DNA of 64,000 nt, from NCBI GenBank assembly GCA_919902665.1, contig CAKKRK010000142.1, positions 1-64,000 of the forward strand. Direction: 5' to 3'. The first letter of the stretch is position 1, and the number at the start of each line of letters is the position of its first letter. Shown piece by piece: positions 37,415 through 45,704 of this stretch. Below the pieces are notes generated by a model. It was not told where the DNA came from. It worked only from the letters and a program-made list of their open reading frames with translations, and ran no database searches. This stretch comes from Nitrospiraceae bacterium. Lineage in GTDB: Bacteria; Nitrospirota; Nitrospiria; Nitrospirales; Nitrospiraceae. The position numbers were made by a program, and so were the translations under genes.

Positions 37415-39244
37415 TCACCAGTGATAGATGACGCTGAAACTCCCTCCTTGCCGCCGGTACAGAATGCCGCGGTCTTCATAAAAGCCGGTGGCTTCCAGGG
37501 ACCATCGTTCGGCGATCGGGAGCGTGATGCCTCCTTGGACGGCGTGGCTGCTTATCCGCGTCAAATCTTGAGTGGCTACGATGCGTTCTCCCGACGTGCC
37601 GAATGAGCCGGAGGCGAAGATCTGCAGGCGATTCATGGGGCGCCAGGTCAGCCGAGAGGCGAGGGTCACGGCGCCGGTTTCCGGAACATAATAGAGCTTC
37701 TCCGTCAGCCAGAGATTGAACGGCAAAAAGACGGTCAGGCCTGGGATCAGCAGATCGCTGTCGCCGATCTTGTAGGAAAGGTGTCGATAGCCGAAGGAGA
37801 CTTCAATCTTCGAGAGCAGGGGATGGACGATCCCCATCCCTTGCGTGATCTCTCCTGCAATCGAGTAATTGGGTGAAAAATGAGAGTTCATCGTTCCCTG
37901 TGCGGCCAGGTATCCCCACGCTCGTCGCCACAAGGGGCTGTACAACTCGCCGGACACCGGCGTGTCGTGGAAGCCGAATCTGGTGATCGGCTCAACCCTG
38001 CCGATCACGGTGTAGGCGCCGAACGACTTGGCCGCTTCGATCAGGATATTCCGCTCGTCGGGAATGTCACGCGAATAGGAAAACTGGCCGTAGCCCAACT
38101 TGACATAGTCTCGGTAGGGCAGGCGGATGGTCGAATCCCGCAGGCCGAGCGGCGCCTGCGGGGAGGCTTCGAGCGAGGCCGTGATGGCCTGTACGCGCGC
38201 CGCACTCTCTCGATCTTCTGTCGCCTTCGCCAATTGTGCATAGTGAGCCAGGGCTTCCTGCGCGGCCCCACTCCAGAACAGGGTGTCGGCTAATCCTCGC
38301 AAGGCATCTCTATTCTCCCCATTTTGCTGGAGGACTGCCTCATAAAGGCGGATCGCGGCAGGAAACTGTTTCTGCCATGAGCGCACACGGGCTAATCCTA
38401 GTTGCACGTCGACATCGGTGGGATGACGCGTCAGGATGTCGCGGTAGAGTGACGCCGCTGGTTCGAATTGTCCGTCTCTGGCCAGTACGCGGGCGAGGGC
38501 CCCGTTGATGTCGTCGTCTTCCGGATGTTCCGCGAGGATCTGCCGGTAGGCGGCGATGGCTGGTCCATATTCGGCATTCCGCTCCCATGCCCGTGCTCGT
38601 GCGATCGTCTCGTCTCGTCCGGCGGAGACGGGCGGGTGGACGGCCGCCGGGGGGCTCTGCTCTCGTTGAACGATCGCGTTGCGAATCGACGCTATGCGCT
38701 CGGTAATGGCTACATCGTTCGAAAGGGCAGAGGCTTGTTCGTAGTAACGGAGTGCTTCCTCCGAGCGTCCCTCCCACAACAATACATCTGCCATTCCTTG
38801 GAGCGCTTCGGGATGGCGGGCCTGTTCTCGCAGCACGCCCTCGTAAAGCGTTCGCGCTTCGTCCATGTGTTGTTGCCACGATAATACCCGCGCGAGCGCG
38901 GTCCGTATATCGAGGTTGACCGGGTGCCGCCGAAGTATCCCTCGATACAAGTCCGCAGCTTCCGCATGAGCGCCTTGCCATGACAGCAGGCGAGCCAAGG
39001 CCGCTCGAACGTCGTCTCGCTCCGGCTCGCGCTGGAGCACTTCCCGGTAGAGGGGAATCGCGTCGTGATACCGTTGAGCAGATTCGTGATCTCTCGCCTG
39101 TTCGAGCAAGGCTCGTGAGGACGGCGCGTCCGTATTCTGAGGCTGTGCGGTTCCGACTCCGCTCAAGGTCGACAGGGTGCAGTAGAACAACAGGGGAATA
39201 CCTGCGTGAAGAAATGGTCGTCCCGAGAGAGATACGGCGCGCAT
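37415..39244 (-). CDS. TPR and YaiO-like outer-membrane beta-barrel protein
   Basis: A 609-residue exported protein. After a signal peptide (about 1-33, ending TAQPQ) come two blocks of TPR units, about 42-190 and 215-370 (AIPLYREVLQREPERDDVRAALARLLSWQGAHAEAADLYRGIL repeated with variations), and then a C-terminal barrel of alternating strands ending in a terminal Trp (FSVIYHW), typical of outer-membrane proteins. The layout parallels PgaA/YaiO-type exporters, where TPRs bind the polymer machinery. It starts 2 nt after the GH18-like gene's stop. Function as polysaccharide exporter is inferred. Confidence 0.75.
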   Translation of the reverse strand: MRAVSLSGRPFLHAGIPLLFYCTLSTLSGVGTAQPQNTDAPSSRALLEQARDHESAQRYHDAIPLYREVLQREPERDDVRAALARLLSWQGAHAEAADLYRGILRRHPVNLDIRTALARVLSWQQHMDEARTLYEGVLREQARHPEALQGMADVLLWEGRSEEALRYYEQASALSNDVAITERIASIRNAIVQREQSPPAAVHPPVSAGRDETIARARAWERNAEYGPAIAAYRQILAEHPEDDDINGALARVLARDGQFEPAASLYRDILTRHPTDVDVQLGLARVRSWQKQFPAAIRLYEAVLQQNGENRDALRGLADTLFWSGAAQEALAHYAQLAKATEDRESAARVQAITASLEASPQAPLGLRDSTIRLPYRDYVKLGYGQFSYSRDIPDERNILIEAAKSFGAYTVIGRVEPITRFGFHDTPVSGELYSPLWRRAWGYLAAQGTMNSHFSPNYSIAGEITQGMGIVHPLLSKIEVSFGYRHLSYKIGDSDLLIPGLTVFLPFNLWLTEKLYYVPETGAVTLASRLTWRPMNRLQIFASGSFGTSGERIVATQDLTRISSHAVQGGITLPIAERWSLEATGFYEDRGILYRRQGGSFSVIYHW

Positions 39245-39245
39245 G

Positions 39246-40817
39246 TTATTCGTGCAACCCCAGGTAGCCCGGGAGATCGTGGATCAACAGTCCAGCAAAG
39301 CTAGGCGTGCGGATGTTGGCAAATACACGAGTGATCGCGTGACGGACGTCCCGCCGAGTATGATCCGCAAAGGAAAGACGCTCGGGGTCTATGGTCGTGT
39401 CGTGGTGGATGCGAAACCATATTCCACCGTGCCTCTGCACCTCGGCGGCTACGCGCCCCAACGTCAAACTCCTCCGCACAGGATCGAGGATCCCGTCCGC
39501 GAGGGTCGGATCGTCCTCGCGCCTCAAGGTGACATGCCGTTCGGGCAGGAGACGCGTGGTTTCCATGGCCAGCCAGACCGGGATGCCTTGTAGCCGGCCG
39601 TAGCGCAGGGTGTCGTCGCTGATCGCCGCCAACTCGTCCACATCCGTTCGATAGCTCATCACGGCGACCTCATCGACGCGATCCATCACGGCAAATGCGA
39701 GCGGTCGACTCCGATGCATCGTCGAGGTGAACCAAAACGGGATGACGACGGATAGTCGCCCTCGACCGCCGAGGGCCGCGTTCACGCGCTCGATGGTGTC
39801 GAGATACCGGTCGAAGATCGTGACATCGTCGGGAAAGCCATCGAGGAGGTAGGGCTCAATGTCCAACTGTATTCCGGAAATCCCGCGGTTGCCGACGAGT
39901 GTCAGCAACCGGGTGAGCTTCTCGACCAGGATCGCCGGGGTATCGATCATGTCCGGGGCGCCGTCGAGCGCAAACAATTCGATGCCCGCTGTCCATGTAG
40001 AGGCGAACAGCGCGGCGTAGGCGGCCCACAACTGGTCGGAGTCCCGCATATCCGGCAGTTGGAGCAATACCCGACGGCAGTGATGCTGTCGGCAGGCGGC
40101 GAGCATTCCGTCGGGGTCGCGTATCGCCGTTCGATAATCCCAATACCAAAAGCCGATAGAGGGGACCGGAGGCGCGGCCGGCTCTCGATTCATCCATGCG
40201 CATTCTTCCAGCACGATGTTCGCGGCACCCTGGACGAGCAGCTTCACTTGCGTGAGGCGTCGAAGATCGAGTCGCCGCGCAACCGGCGCGAGCGGGAGCT
40301 CGACATCAAACCGGCCGGCGACATGCCCGACCACGGCGCTGTCCTGCCGCTGATCAGCGGATTCTGTCACCAGGACGATCGTCAAGGGGCTGGAGGTTGA
40401 CCCACGTGCTCGGAGAGTCTGGAAGGACAACGCGTCCAGGCTGTTGTTCGCCGTCCTGAGAGACCACACCAACTCGCAGGGGGATGTCCCCTCGCGAGTA
40501 ACGCGGACCCGAAGAGGAGGGACGACGCGTTCTTGCTGTGCCCGACAGCCGCCAACCGAGGTGCCGGTCTGTACGAAGAGGGCGAGGTGTGGATCGGAAG
40601 GCCGATAGGAAGAAAGAGCAAAAGAGTTGGCCGGTTGCCAACCGCGCACTATAATTTTTGGAACGGCCTGATCCCCCGCATAGATCAATTCGATTTCCTG
40701 GATTTCCGTTGGAGGCGTCTGCCCGGGAACCGTGAGTTCTTGGGACTTTGCCGAAGACGGCCAGAGGCAGAGCATGAGTAGTATCGGGGTCGCCGCCGTC
40801 CACGAGAGGCGGTTCAT
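39246..40817 (-). CDS. Exported GH18-like TIM-barrel protein
   Basis: ATG at 40,817 gives 523 residues with a signal peptide (MNRLSWTAATPILLMLCLWPSSAKS). Residues about 30-220 look like a beta-rich accessory domain. From about 230 the sequence fits a TIM barrel: SIGFWYWDYRTAI, RRVLLQLPDM, GISGIQLDIEPYLLDGFPDD, LSVVIPFWF, DEVAVMSYRTDVDELAAI. The LDIEP segment resembles the DxE catalytic motif of GH18-type hydrolases. It heads a minus-strand trio and is divergent from the GT2 gene, so trimming or modifying the exported glycan is plausible. The longer open frame to 40,898 would overlap the GT2 gene and lacks a signal peptide at its start. Confidence 0.65.
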   Translation of the reverse strand: MNRLSWTAATPILLMLCLWPSSAKSQELTVPGQTPPTEIQEIELIYAGDQAVPKIIVRGWQPANSFALSSYRPSDPHLALFVQTGTSVGGCRAQQERVVPPLRVRVTREGTSPCELVWSLRTANNSLDALSFQTLRARGSTSSPLTIVLVTESADQRQDSAVVGHVAGRFDVELPLAPVARRLDLRRLTQVKLLVQGAANIVLEECAWMNREPAAPPVPSIGFWYWDYRTAIRDPDGMLAACRQHHCRRVLLQLPDMRDSDQLWAAYAALFASTWTAGIELFALDGAPDMIDTPAILVEKLTRLLTLVGNRGISGIQLDIEPYLLDGFPDDVTIFDRYLDTIERVNAALGGRGRLSVVIPFWFTSTMHRSRPLAFAVMDRVDEVAVMSYRTDVDELAAISDDTLRYGRLQGIPVWLAMETTRLLPERHVTLRREDDPTLADGILDPVRRSLTLGRVAAEVQRHGGIWFRIHHDTTIDPERLSFADHTRRDVRHAITRVFANIRTPSFAGLLIHDLPGYLGLHE

Positions 40818-40875
40818 GCAGGGACACGTCTGACCATCAGGAATGGGCCACGATGCATCCGAAGCAGAACGCATA

Positions 40876-42300
40876 ATGCCGGAAACCATCTTTAACATTG
40901 TTCAGTCGGGGTTTTTGTTGTACTTGGCCGCTTTGACTGTGGGATATCTGGGGCTCAATCTCATCTCCATTTTCTCGCTTCGGCAGTATTTCGAGGAGCG
41001 ACAAGGAGAAGGATTTCCAGGCACATTTACAGGGTATGAGCCGCAGATCAGCATCATCGTGCCAGCATACAATGAAGCGGCGACAATCGTGAATTCTATT
41101 CGATCTTTGCTCCAGCTGAAGTATTCCGAGTATGAAATCATCGTCGTCAGCGACGGCTCGACCGACAACACCGTCGACGTGCTGAGGCAGGAGTTCGGAT
41201 TGAAGCCGTTTCCTGAAGCCTACAGCCACGATCTGCCGACTCAACCGGTGCGTGCCACGTATCATTCGTCGGTCTACACGAATGTTCGTGTCATCGACAA
41301 AGAGAACGGCGGGAAGGCGGACTCCCTCAATGCCGGAATCAATTTGTCCGTGTATCCGTTATTTTGTTGTATCGATGCCGACTCCATCTTGGCACAGGAC
41401 AGTTTGTATCGCGTGGTCCAGCCGTTCTTGCTCGAATCTCGTACCATCGCTGCGGGCGGCACCGTGCGCGTTGCCAACGGCTGTGTCGTGAACAATGGGC
41501 TTCTGAAAACCGTGGGTCTGCCGTCCAGATTCCTGGCGCTGTTGCAAACCGTTGAATACTTGCGGGCGTTCCTATCCGGGCGTCAGGGGTGGTCTCCGCT
41601 GAATGCGATGCTGATTATTTCCGGCGCCTTTGGCTTGTTTCGAAAAGAAGCGGTGTTGAAAGTCGGAGGGTATCGCACCAACACGATCGGTGAAGATATG
41701 GAGTTGGTGGTGCGCTTGCACCATCATTACCGCTTGAATGGCCAGCCCTATCGCATTACGTATGTGCCGGATCCGGTCTGCTGGACCGAGGTGCCGGAGG
41801 ATTTGCGCACCCTCCGGAATCAACGCATCCGCTGGCAGCGCGGTTTATGCGACAGCCTGGCGGGCCACTTCGAGCTGTGCTGCCATCGAAAGGGCGGGAC
41901 GGTCGGTTGGCTCGCCTTTCCGTTCATGGTGATCTTTGAATGGTTTGGGGCTGTATTCGAGATGCTCGGCTATGTGCTCTTGCTTGCCGGGCTCGCGTTC
42001 GGGTTGGTCTCCTTGCATGTCTGGATGGTCTGCATGTGTGTCGCCGTCGGGTTCGGCGTCACGCTCTCGTTGAGCGCCCTGCTCATGGAAGAAATGACGT
42101 TTCATCTGTATCAGCGTCCCTCGGATCTTTTGAAATTGCTGTGCGTCTCGGTCGTGGAAAACTTCGGGTATCGGCAGTTGAATTCCTACTGGAAACTGAT
42201 TGGTCTCTGGCGATGGCTTCGCGGGACCAAAGCGGAGTGGGGTAAGATGGTTCGATCGGCCTCGTGGCAATCCCCGCAGAGCCCTCCTGGAAGCAGCTGA
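40876..42300 (+). CDS. Processive family 2 glycosyltransferase (PgaC/BcsA-like)
   Basis: An inner-membrane glycan synthase of 474 residues (MPETIFNIVQSGFLLYLAALTVGYLG). The catalytic domain shows all processive GT2 signatures: IIVPAYNEAATI, VVSDGSTDNT, the DAD motif in CCIDADSILAQ, GEDMEL and QRIRWQRG (QxxRW type). Membrane helices lie at about 10-30 and four more near residues 340-420. It should make a beta-linked homopolymer; substrate unknown. No PilZ domain is seen, so direct c-di-GMP control is not evident. ATG 40843 is an alternative, 11 codons earlier; neither start has a strong ribosome-binding site. It diverges from the GH18-like gene with 58 nt between starts. Confidence 0.85.
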   Translation: MPETIFNIVQSGFLLYLAALTVGYLGLNLISIFSLRQYFEERQGEGFPGTFTGYEPQISIIVPAYNEAATIVNSIRSLLQLKYSEYEIIVVSDGSTDNTVDVLRQEFGLKPFPEAYSHDLPTQPVRATYHSSVYTNVRVIDKENGGKADSLNAGINLSVYPLFCCIDADSILAQDSLYRVVQPFLLESRTIAAGGTVRVANGCVVNNGLLKTVGLPSRFLALLQTVEYLRAFLSGRQGWSPLNAMLIISGAFGLFRKEAVLKVGGYRTNTIGEDMELVVRLHHHYRLNGQPYRITYVPDPVCWTEVPEDLRTLRNQRIRWQRGLCDSLAGHFELCCHRKGGTVGWLAFPFMVIFEWFGAVFEMLGYVLLLAGLAFGLVSLHVWMVCMCVAVGFGVTLSLSALLMEEMTFHLYQRPSDLLKLLCVSVVENFGYRQLNSYWKLIGLWRWLRGTKAEWGKMVRSASWQSPQSPPGSS

Positions 42301-42387
42301 CCCGTTTCTCTACAGTTCCGTTCGGTTCTCGCCGATAGAGGGTGAGGAAGCCGGTCTCTATCGACATCACAGGGAGGGTTCTCGGCC

Positions 42388-43245
42388 ATGCCATCGGCGA
42401 GCGAACTGGTCCAGTCCTGCACCACCGTCTTCACGTTGCCGGAGATCTACTTCCGCGTGCGGGACGTGGTGAACGATCCCGATTCGACCATGGACGACCT
42501 TGCCGAGGTCCTGAAGCTGGATCCGGCCATCTCGGCCAGGTTGCTCCGCATTGTCAACAGCCCATTCTACGGGTTCCCCAAGCAGATCGACACGATCTCG
42601 CGTGCCGTCAATCTCCTCGGTACACAGGCCATCAACGACCTTGTCACTGCGACGACGGTCGGACGGACCTTTGCCGGCATGCCGATTCAACTGATGGACG
42701 TCTCCATGTTCTGGCGGAAAAGCGTGCTCTGTGCCTTGCTCGCCGGGAAAATTGCCAAATCCTGCGGTCTTGAAGATAGCGAGCGGTTTTTTATCGCAGG
42801 GTTGTTGCGCGACATCGGCCACCTCGTCCTCTACCAGACCATCCCGCGGCGAGCTCAGTCCGCGCTTATCGAAGCTGGCTACCTTGAAACCTCCCTGGCC
42901 GAGGTGGAACAGTCCAGCATCGGGTGCGACTTCGTAGAAGTGGGAGCCGAACTCATCCGGTCCTGGGGGATGCCTCTGCAGATCGAGCAGGCCATTCGCT
43001 GTCAACTGAGCCCAAACGATGCCGGTGAATTTATCATCCATGCGTCCGTCGTTCATCTGGCCGGTGTCGTCGTCGACTACGAAGAGCTCGAGCCGAACCG
43101 GAGGCCTGCGGCATTGCCGTTCACCCCCCATGCTGTTACCGCCACACGGTTTGTGCCGGCCAACCTCCCGGCACTGCTCGCAGATGCCAGCGCCCAGCTC
43201 CACGATACCCTGGCGCTGATCCAGCCCCACGCCATGGCTGCCTAA
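42388..43245 (+). CDS. HDOD-domain protein
   Basis: A 285-residue cytoplasmic protein. HDOD spans about 12-215: LPEIYFRVRDVVNDPDSTMDDLAEVLKLDPAISARLLRIVNSPFYGFPKQIDTISRAVNLLGTQAINDLV, then FFIAGLLRDIGHLVLYQ. HDOD proteins are HD-like but lack the full metal site; most are uncharacterised signalling or RNA-decay regulators. It lies 87 nt after the GT2 gene, which suggests cotranscription and a link to exopolysaccharide control. Its TAA stop lies at the start of a degraded repeat end. Confidence 0.85.
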   Translation: MPSASELVQSCTTVFTLPEIYFRVRDVVNDPDSTMDDLAEVLKLDPAISARLLRIVNSPFYGFPKQIDTISRAVNLLGTQAINDLVTATTVGRTFAGMPIQLMDVSMFWRKSVLCALLAGKIAKSCGLEDSERFFIAGLLRDIGHLVLYQTIPRRAQSALIEAGYLETSLAEVEQSSIGCDFVEVGAELIRSWGMPLQIEQAIRCQLSPNDAGEFIIHASVVHLAGVVVDYEELEPNRRPAALPFTPHAVTATRFVPANLPALLADASAQLHDTLALIQPHAMAA

Positions 43246-43274
43246 CAGGTTGGTGACACTGTCCGCCGGCGGCG
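43243..43274. repeat. Degenerate end of the 205-bp element
   Basis: Thirty-two bases from the HDOD stop codon onward match the left end of the element at 32,875 in about 25 positions (AACAGGTTGGTGACA compared with AGCAGGCTGTTGACA, then GTCCGCC compared with GTCCGTC). Only the left end is recognisable here. As at 32,875, the first three bases form the stop codon of the upstream gene. Confidence 0.4.
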
Positions 43275-43310
43275 AGAACGACGCTGGATGGATTTTGCCG
43301 TGTCTTCAGC

Positions 43311-44882
43311 CTACAGGATGCCGGCCAATCGATTCAGGCCCAGCGTCGCCTGGGCAAAAAACAGCTGAAATGCCTGGTAGTCCTGGGGGAGCACCGGCTG
43401 GTTGCTCGTGGCTCGATCGCAGTAGATGAGCCCAATCGGTCTCGCTCCCACCCGCAACGGCGCCACGATCGCCGATGTCGGGTTCCAGACATCGAGGAAG
43501 TCCTGTTTCAGAGTCCCGGCCATTTGGTCTGAAAAGTTGGGAACCAGGAGTGGATCGACTCGTTTGAGGATCGTGAGAAAAAACCGGTGTTCCCGGCTGA
43601 GTGAGCCTGACAGGGACCGGAGGTACGGTGCCAGAGGAATCACGCCAAGCCCCACCCTTCCGATAAGCAGATCACTATCGCTTGGGTTCAGCAGTGCCAG
43701 ACCCACACGGTCAAATCTGGCATCCCGATGGAGCGATTGTACAAATATCCCAAGGAGGCCGTTCAGGTCCTTCGCACTCTGGAGCGAGTCCTGAAAGGCC
43801 TGGAGCGTTTCAAGAGGCTTGGTTCGAATCGGAGCAGTCGGTTCGTCTCGCGGTGGGGACATCGCCTGTTCCTTGCCGACCGCCGGGTTGATGGGGGGCG
43901 AGTGCGGAATCGATTCGGTGGGGTCCTGCTCCTTTGATGGTGACGTGGCTTCATCGGAAGAATCGATTGCCAGCCCCATTGAGCGGATGAGTTGGCGCCC
44001 GCGATCCATAGCCCGAATCATCAAATCCGTGAACGGGCCAGAAGAGAGTCCGCTTCCGAGCTGGAGGGTCTTTTTGGCTTCCTCAACGGCAGTCCGCGGG
44101 GCGGGGCCGGTCAGCACCTCGACCAGGCGAATGGAGCCGACGACGATACCTCGGTAGGTGTGTGGCCTACTTTGCCAATGCGCTATCGGTTGTTCCTCCG
44201 GATGACGGAAGAGCTCGATCAGATCATCAGGTAGCTTCCACATGTGGGCCAATGCTTGGGCCAAGGTCAGTCGTGGCACACCGATGAGGCGCGTCTCTTG
44301 AAGCGCGGATTCCGACGGGCGCTTGGTTGTCTTGGAAATAGCCTGGAGAGCGAGAAAGAGGTCAGGGTCTTGGTAGGCAATGGCCAAGTCTCCGATCGAA
44401 TAGAGGAGGGCGCCGGTAAACAACTGCCCAGGCTGTGGGTAGCCTATAGCCATGCCCAGTTCGCTGGCATAGGTCGCGGCGATGAGAGACCGTGCGATCA
44501 GAGTTTGAAACTCCTGTTGGCGAAGCGGCCAATGTTGCAGCTGTTCGACAAGATGGGCTGCGGCCACAAGGGACCGGACGGTGTCGAGCCCGAGCCAGCT
44601 GACGGCATGGGGGACCGACACAATCGTCTGCCGAGGACTGTAGGCGATGCTGTTCGCGACTTGTAGAACTTTGCATGTCAGCCCATGGTCTCTGCTGATC
44701 ACCCGGGCAAGAGTTTCGGCATTGGACTGAGGTCCCATGTGATTCAGGATTTGCTGGCAGGTTGACTGCAAGATGGGAAGACAGCTGCTGGATTCGTCCA
44801 AGAGCGGCCTGAGTTTTTGATGGAGACGAGGGCGGATTGAATCGATGAAGGCTGATTCTATGGCCGTGCTTGAGGAAGTCAT
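43311..44882 (-). CDS. HDOD-GAF signalling protein
   Basis: A 523-residue cytoplasmic protein. The HDOD domain covers about 30-245 (SNAETLARVISRDHGLTCKVLQVANSIAYSPRQTIVSVPHAVSWLGLDTVRSLVAAAHLVEQ; FTGALLYSIGDLAIAY). A Pro/Ser/Glu-rich linker covers about 310-355. A GAF-like domain fills 360-520 (LNGLLGIFVQSLHRDARFDRVGLALLNPSDSDLLIGRVGLG and SAIVAPLRVGARPIGLIYCDRA). It is convergent with the single-domain HDOD gene. A ligand-sensing regulator is likely; ligand and target unknown. Confidence 0.82.
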   Translation of the reverse strand: MTSSSTAIESAFIDSIRPRLHQKLRPLLDESSSCLPILQSTCQQILNHMGPQSNAETLARVISRDHGLTCKVLQVANSIAYSPRQTIVSVPHAVSWLGLDTVRSLVAAAHLVEQLQHWPLRQQEFQTLIARSLIAATYASELGMAIGYPQPGQLFTGALLYSIGDLAIAYQDPDLFLALQAISKTTKRPSESALQETRLIGVPRLTLAQALAHMWKLPDDLIELFRHPEEQPIAHWQSRPHTYRGIVVGSIRLVEVLTGPAPRTAVEEAKKTLQLGSGLSSGPFTDLMIRAMDRGRQLIRSMGLAIDSSDEATSPSKEQDPTESIPHSPPINPAVGKEQAMSPPRDEPTAPIRTKPLETLQAFQDSLQSAKDLNGLLGIFVQSLHRDARFDRVGLALLNPSDSDLLIGRVGLGVIPLAPYLRSLSGSLSREHRFFLTILKRVDPLLVPNFSDQMAGTLKQDFLDVWNPTSAIVAPLRVGARPIGLIYCDRATSNQPVLPQDYQAFQLFFAQATLGLNRLAGIL

Positions 44883-44929
44883 AAGAGGTTCCTGGTTGAG
44901 GGGCAGAGGCTCTATCGGTCAGAATCAGA

Positions 44930-45065
44930 CTGAGCTTGAGGGTGGAAAAACTTTGAGGAAAGGAGTGAACGATCGTGCATGCAGTGAAAAAAGAGAGCGA
45001 GGACTATCCCGCGGCCAGGAAGTTACAGCCGGATGAAGTCGATAGGTACCGGCTAGACTGACCAG
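44930..45065. repeat. Duplicated segment, copy B
   Basis: Starts CTGAG and shares blocks with 48,182-48,303: TTGAGG, AAGGA, GAACGAT, GTGCA, GAGCGAGGAC, ACAGCCG and GACCAG occur in the same order with small indels. This copy lies just upstream of the HDOD-GAF gene on its 5' side. Similarity stops abruptly at the CTGAG end. Confidence 0.55.
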
Positions 45066-45367
45066 TCAGCCGCATGCATGCAGCTGTTTGGCTCATCATC
45101 CCTAACCGATCGCTCAGCAAGCAACAGCCCTATACGTGATGGCGGACGCAAAAATCCATGGGCCATACACTGTACCGCTAGACCAGCTCGCTGACAGAGA
45201 TGAGACTAGGCTAGAGCCATCCATCTCTAGCAATAAGTGCAAGATAGAGCTATTATGCCCTGCCTCATCCATCTACATAGAGATGGCATAGCATTCATCT
45301 TTTCTCTTCAATGGCTGGAATGGCACAGTCATGATACGACCATTGGTCATTAGTCACTCACATGGAT

Positions 45368-45406
45368 GAATCGAATTCGATACAGATCTCGTATCGAATT
45401 CGATAC
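45368..45406. promoter_or_regulatory. Tandem 16-bp palindromes (operator-like)
   Basis: GTATCGAATTCGATAC at 45,391-45,406 is a perfect palindrome. The copy at 45,368-45,383, GAATCGAATTCGATAC, differs at one position. Their centres are 23 nt apart, about two helical turns, with AGATCTC between them. They lie about 300 nt upstream of the first protease gene. The layout resembles cooperative dimer binding by a TetR- or Xre-type repressor; no candidate regulator is adjacent. Confidence 0.6.
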
Positions 45407-45704
45407 ACCAATCTGCGATTCGCCGGGGAACCCTATATGTATGGGTCGCTAGGAAGACTCAAGTATGAATGAAATACGCATGTGGGGACCTCGCCATCTG
45501 CGCTCGATAGTCCAGGCATCACGGTTGCATCAGGCCTAGGCAGACATGCACACGAGAGAGTTTGGCGGGGAGAGGGCTCTTACGGGAGATCACTCATCAA
45601 TCAACTACCCGGCATTGCACTGAGGAAAGGAGGGAAAAATCAGGTGTGAGTTAGGGAGAGAAGGAAGAAGAAAATGAGTTCAGACCATCTTAAGGAGGTG
45701 CCCA

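Larger units (their letters stand above)
44883..45704 (+). other. Long non-coding stretch at the edge of the protease island
   Basis: About 820 nt with no supported gene, more AT-rich than the flanking genes. It holds the duplicated segment at 44,930-45,065, a distant inverted pair CCATCTCT/AGAGATGG (45,221-45,228 and 45,279-45,286), the tandem palindromes at 45,368-45,406 and a purine-rich leader ending in TAAGGAGGTG before the first protease gene. Confidence 0.6.

Noticed and set aside
42367-43230. A 287-codon minus-strand open frame opposite the HDOD gene
   Set aside because: Complete overlap with a recognisable HDOD protein; the antisense product has no domain-like pattern.
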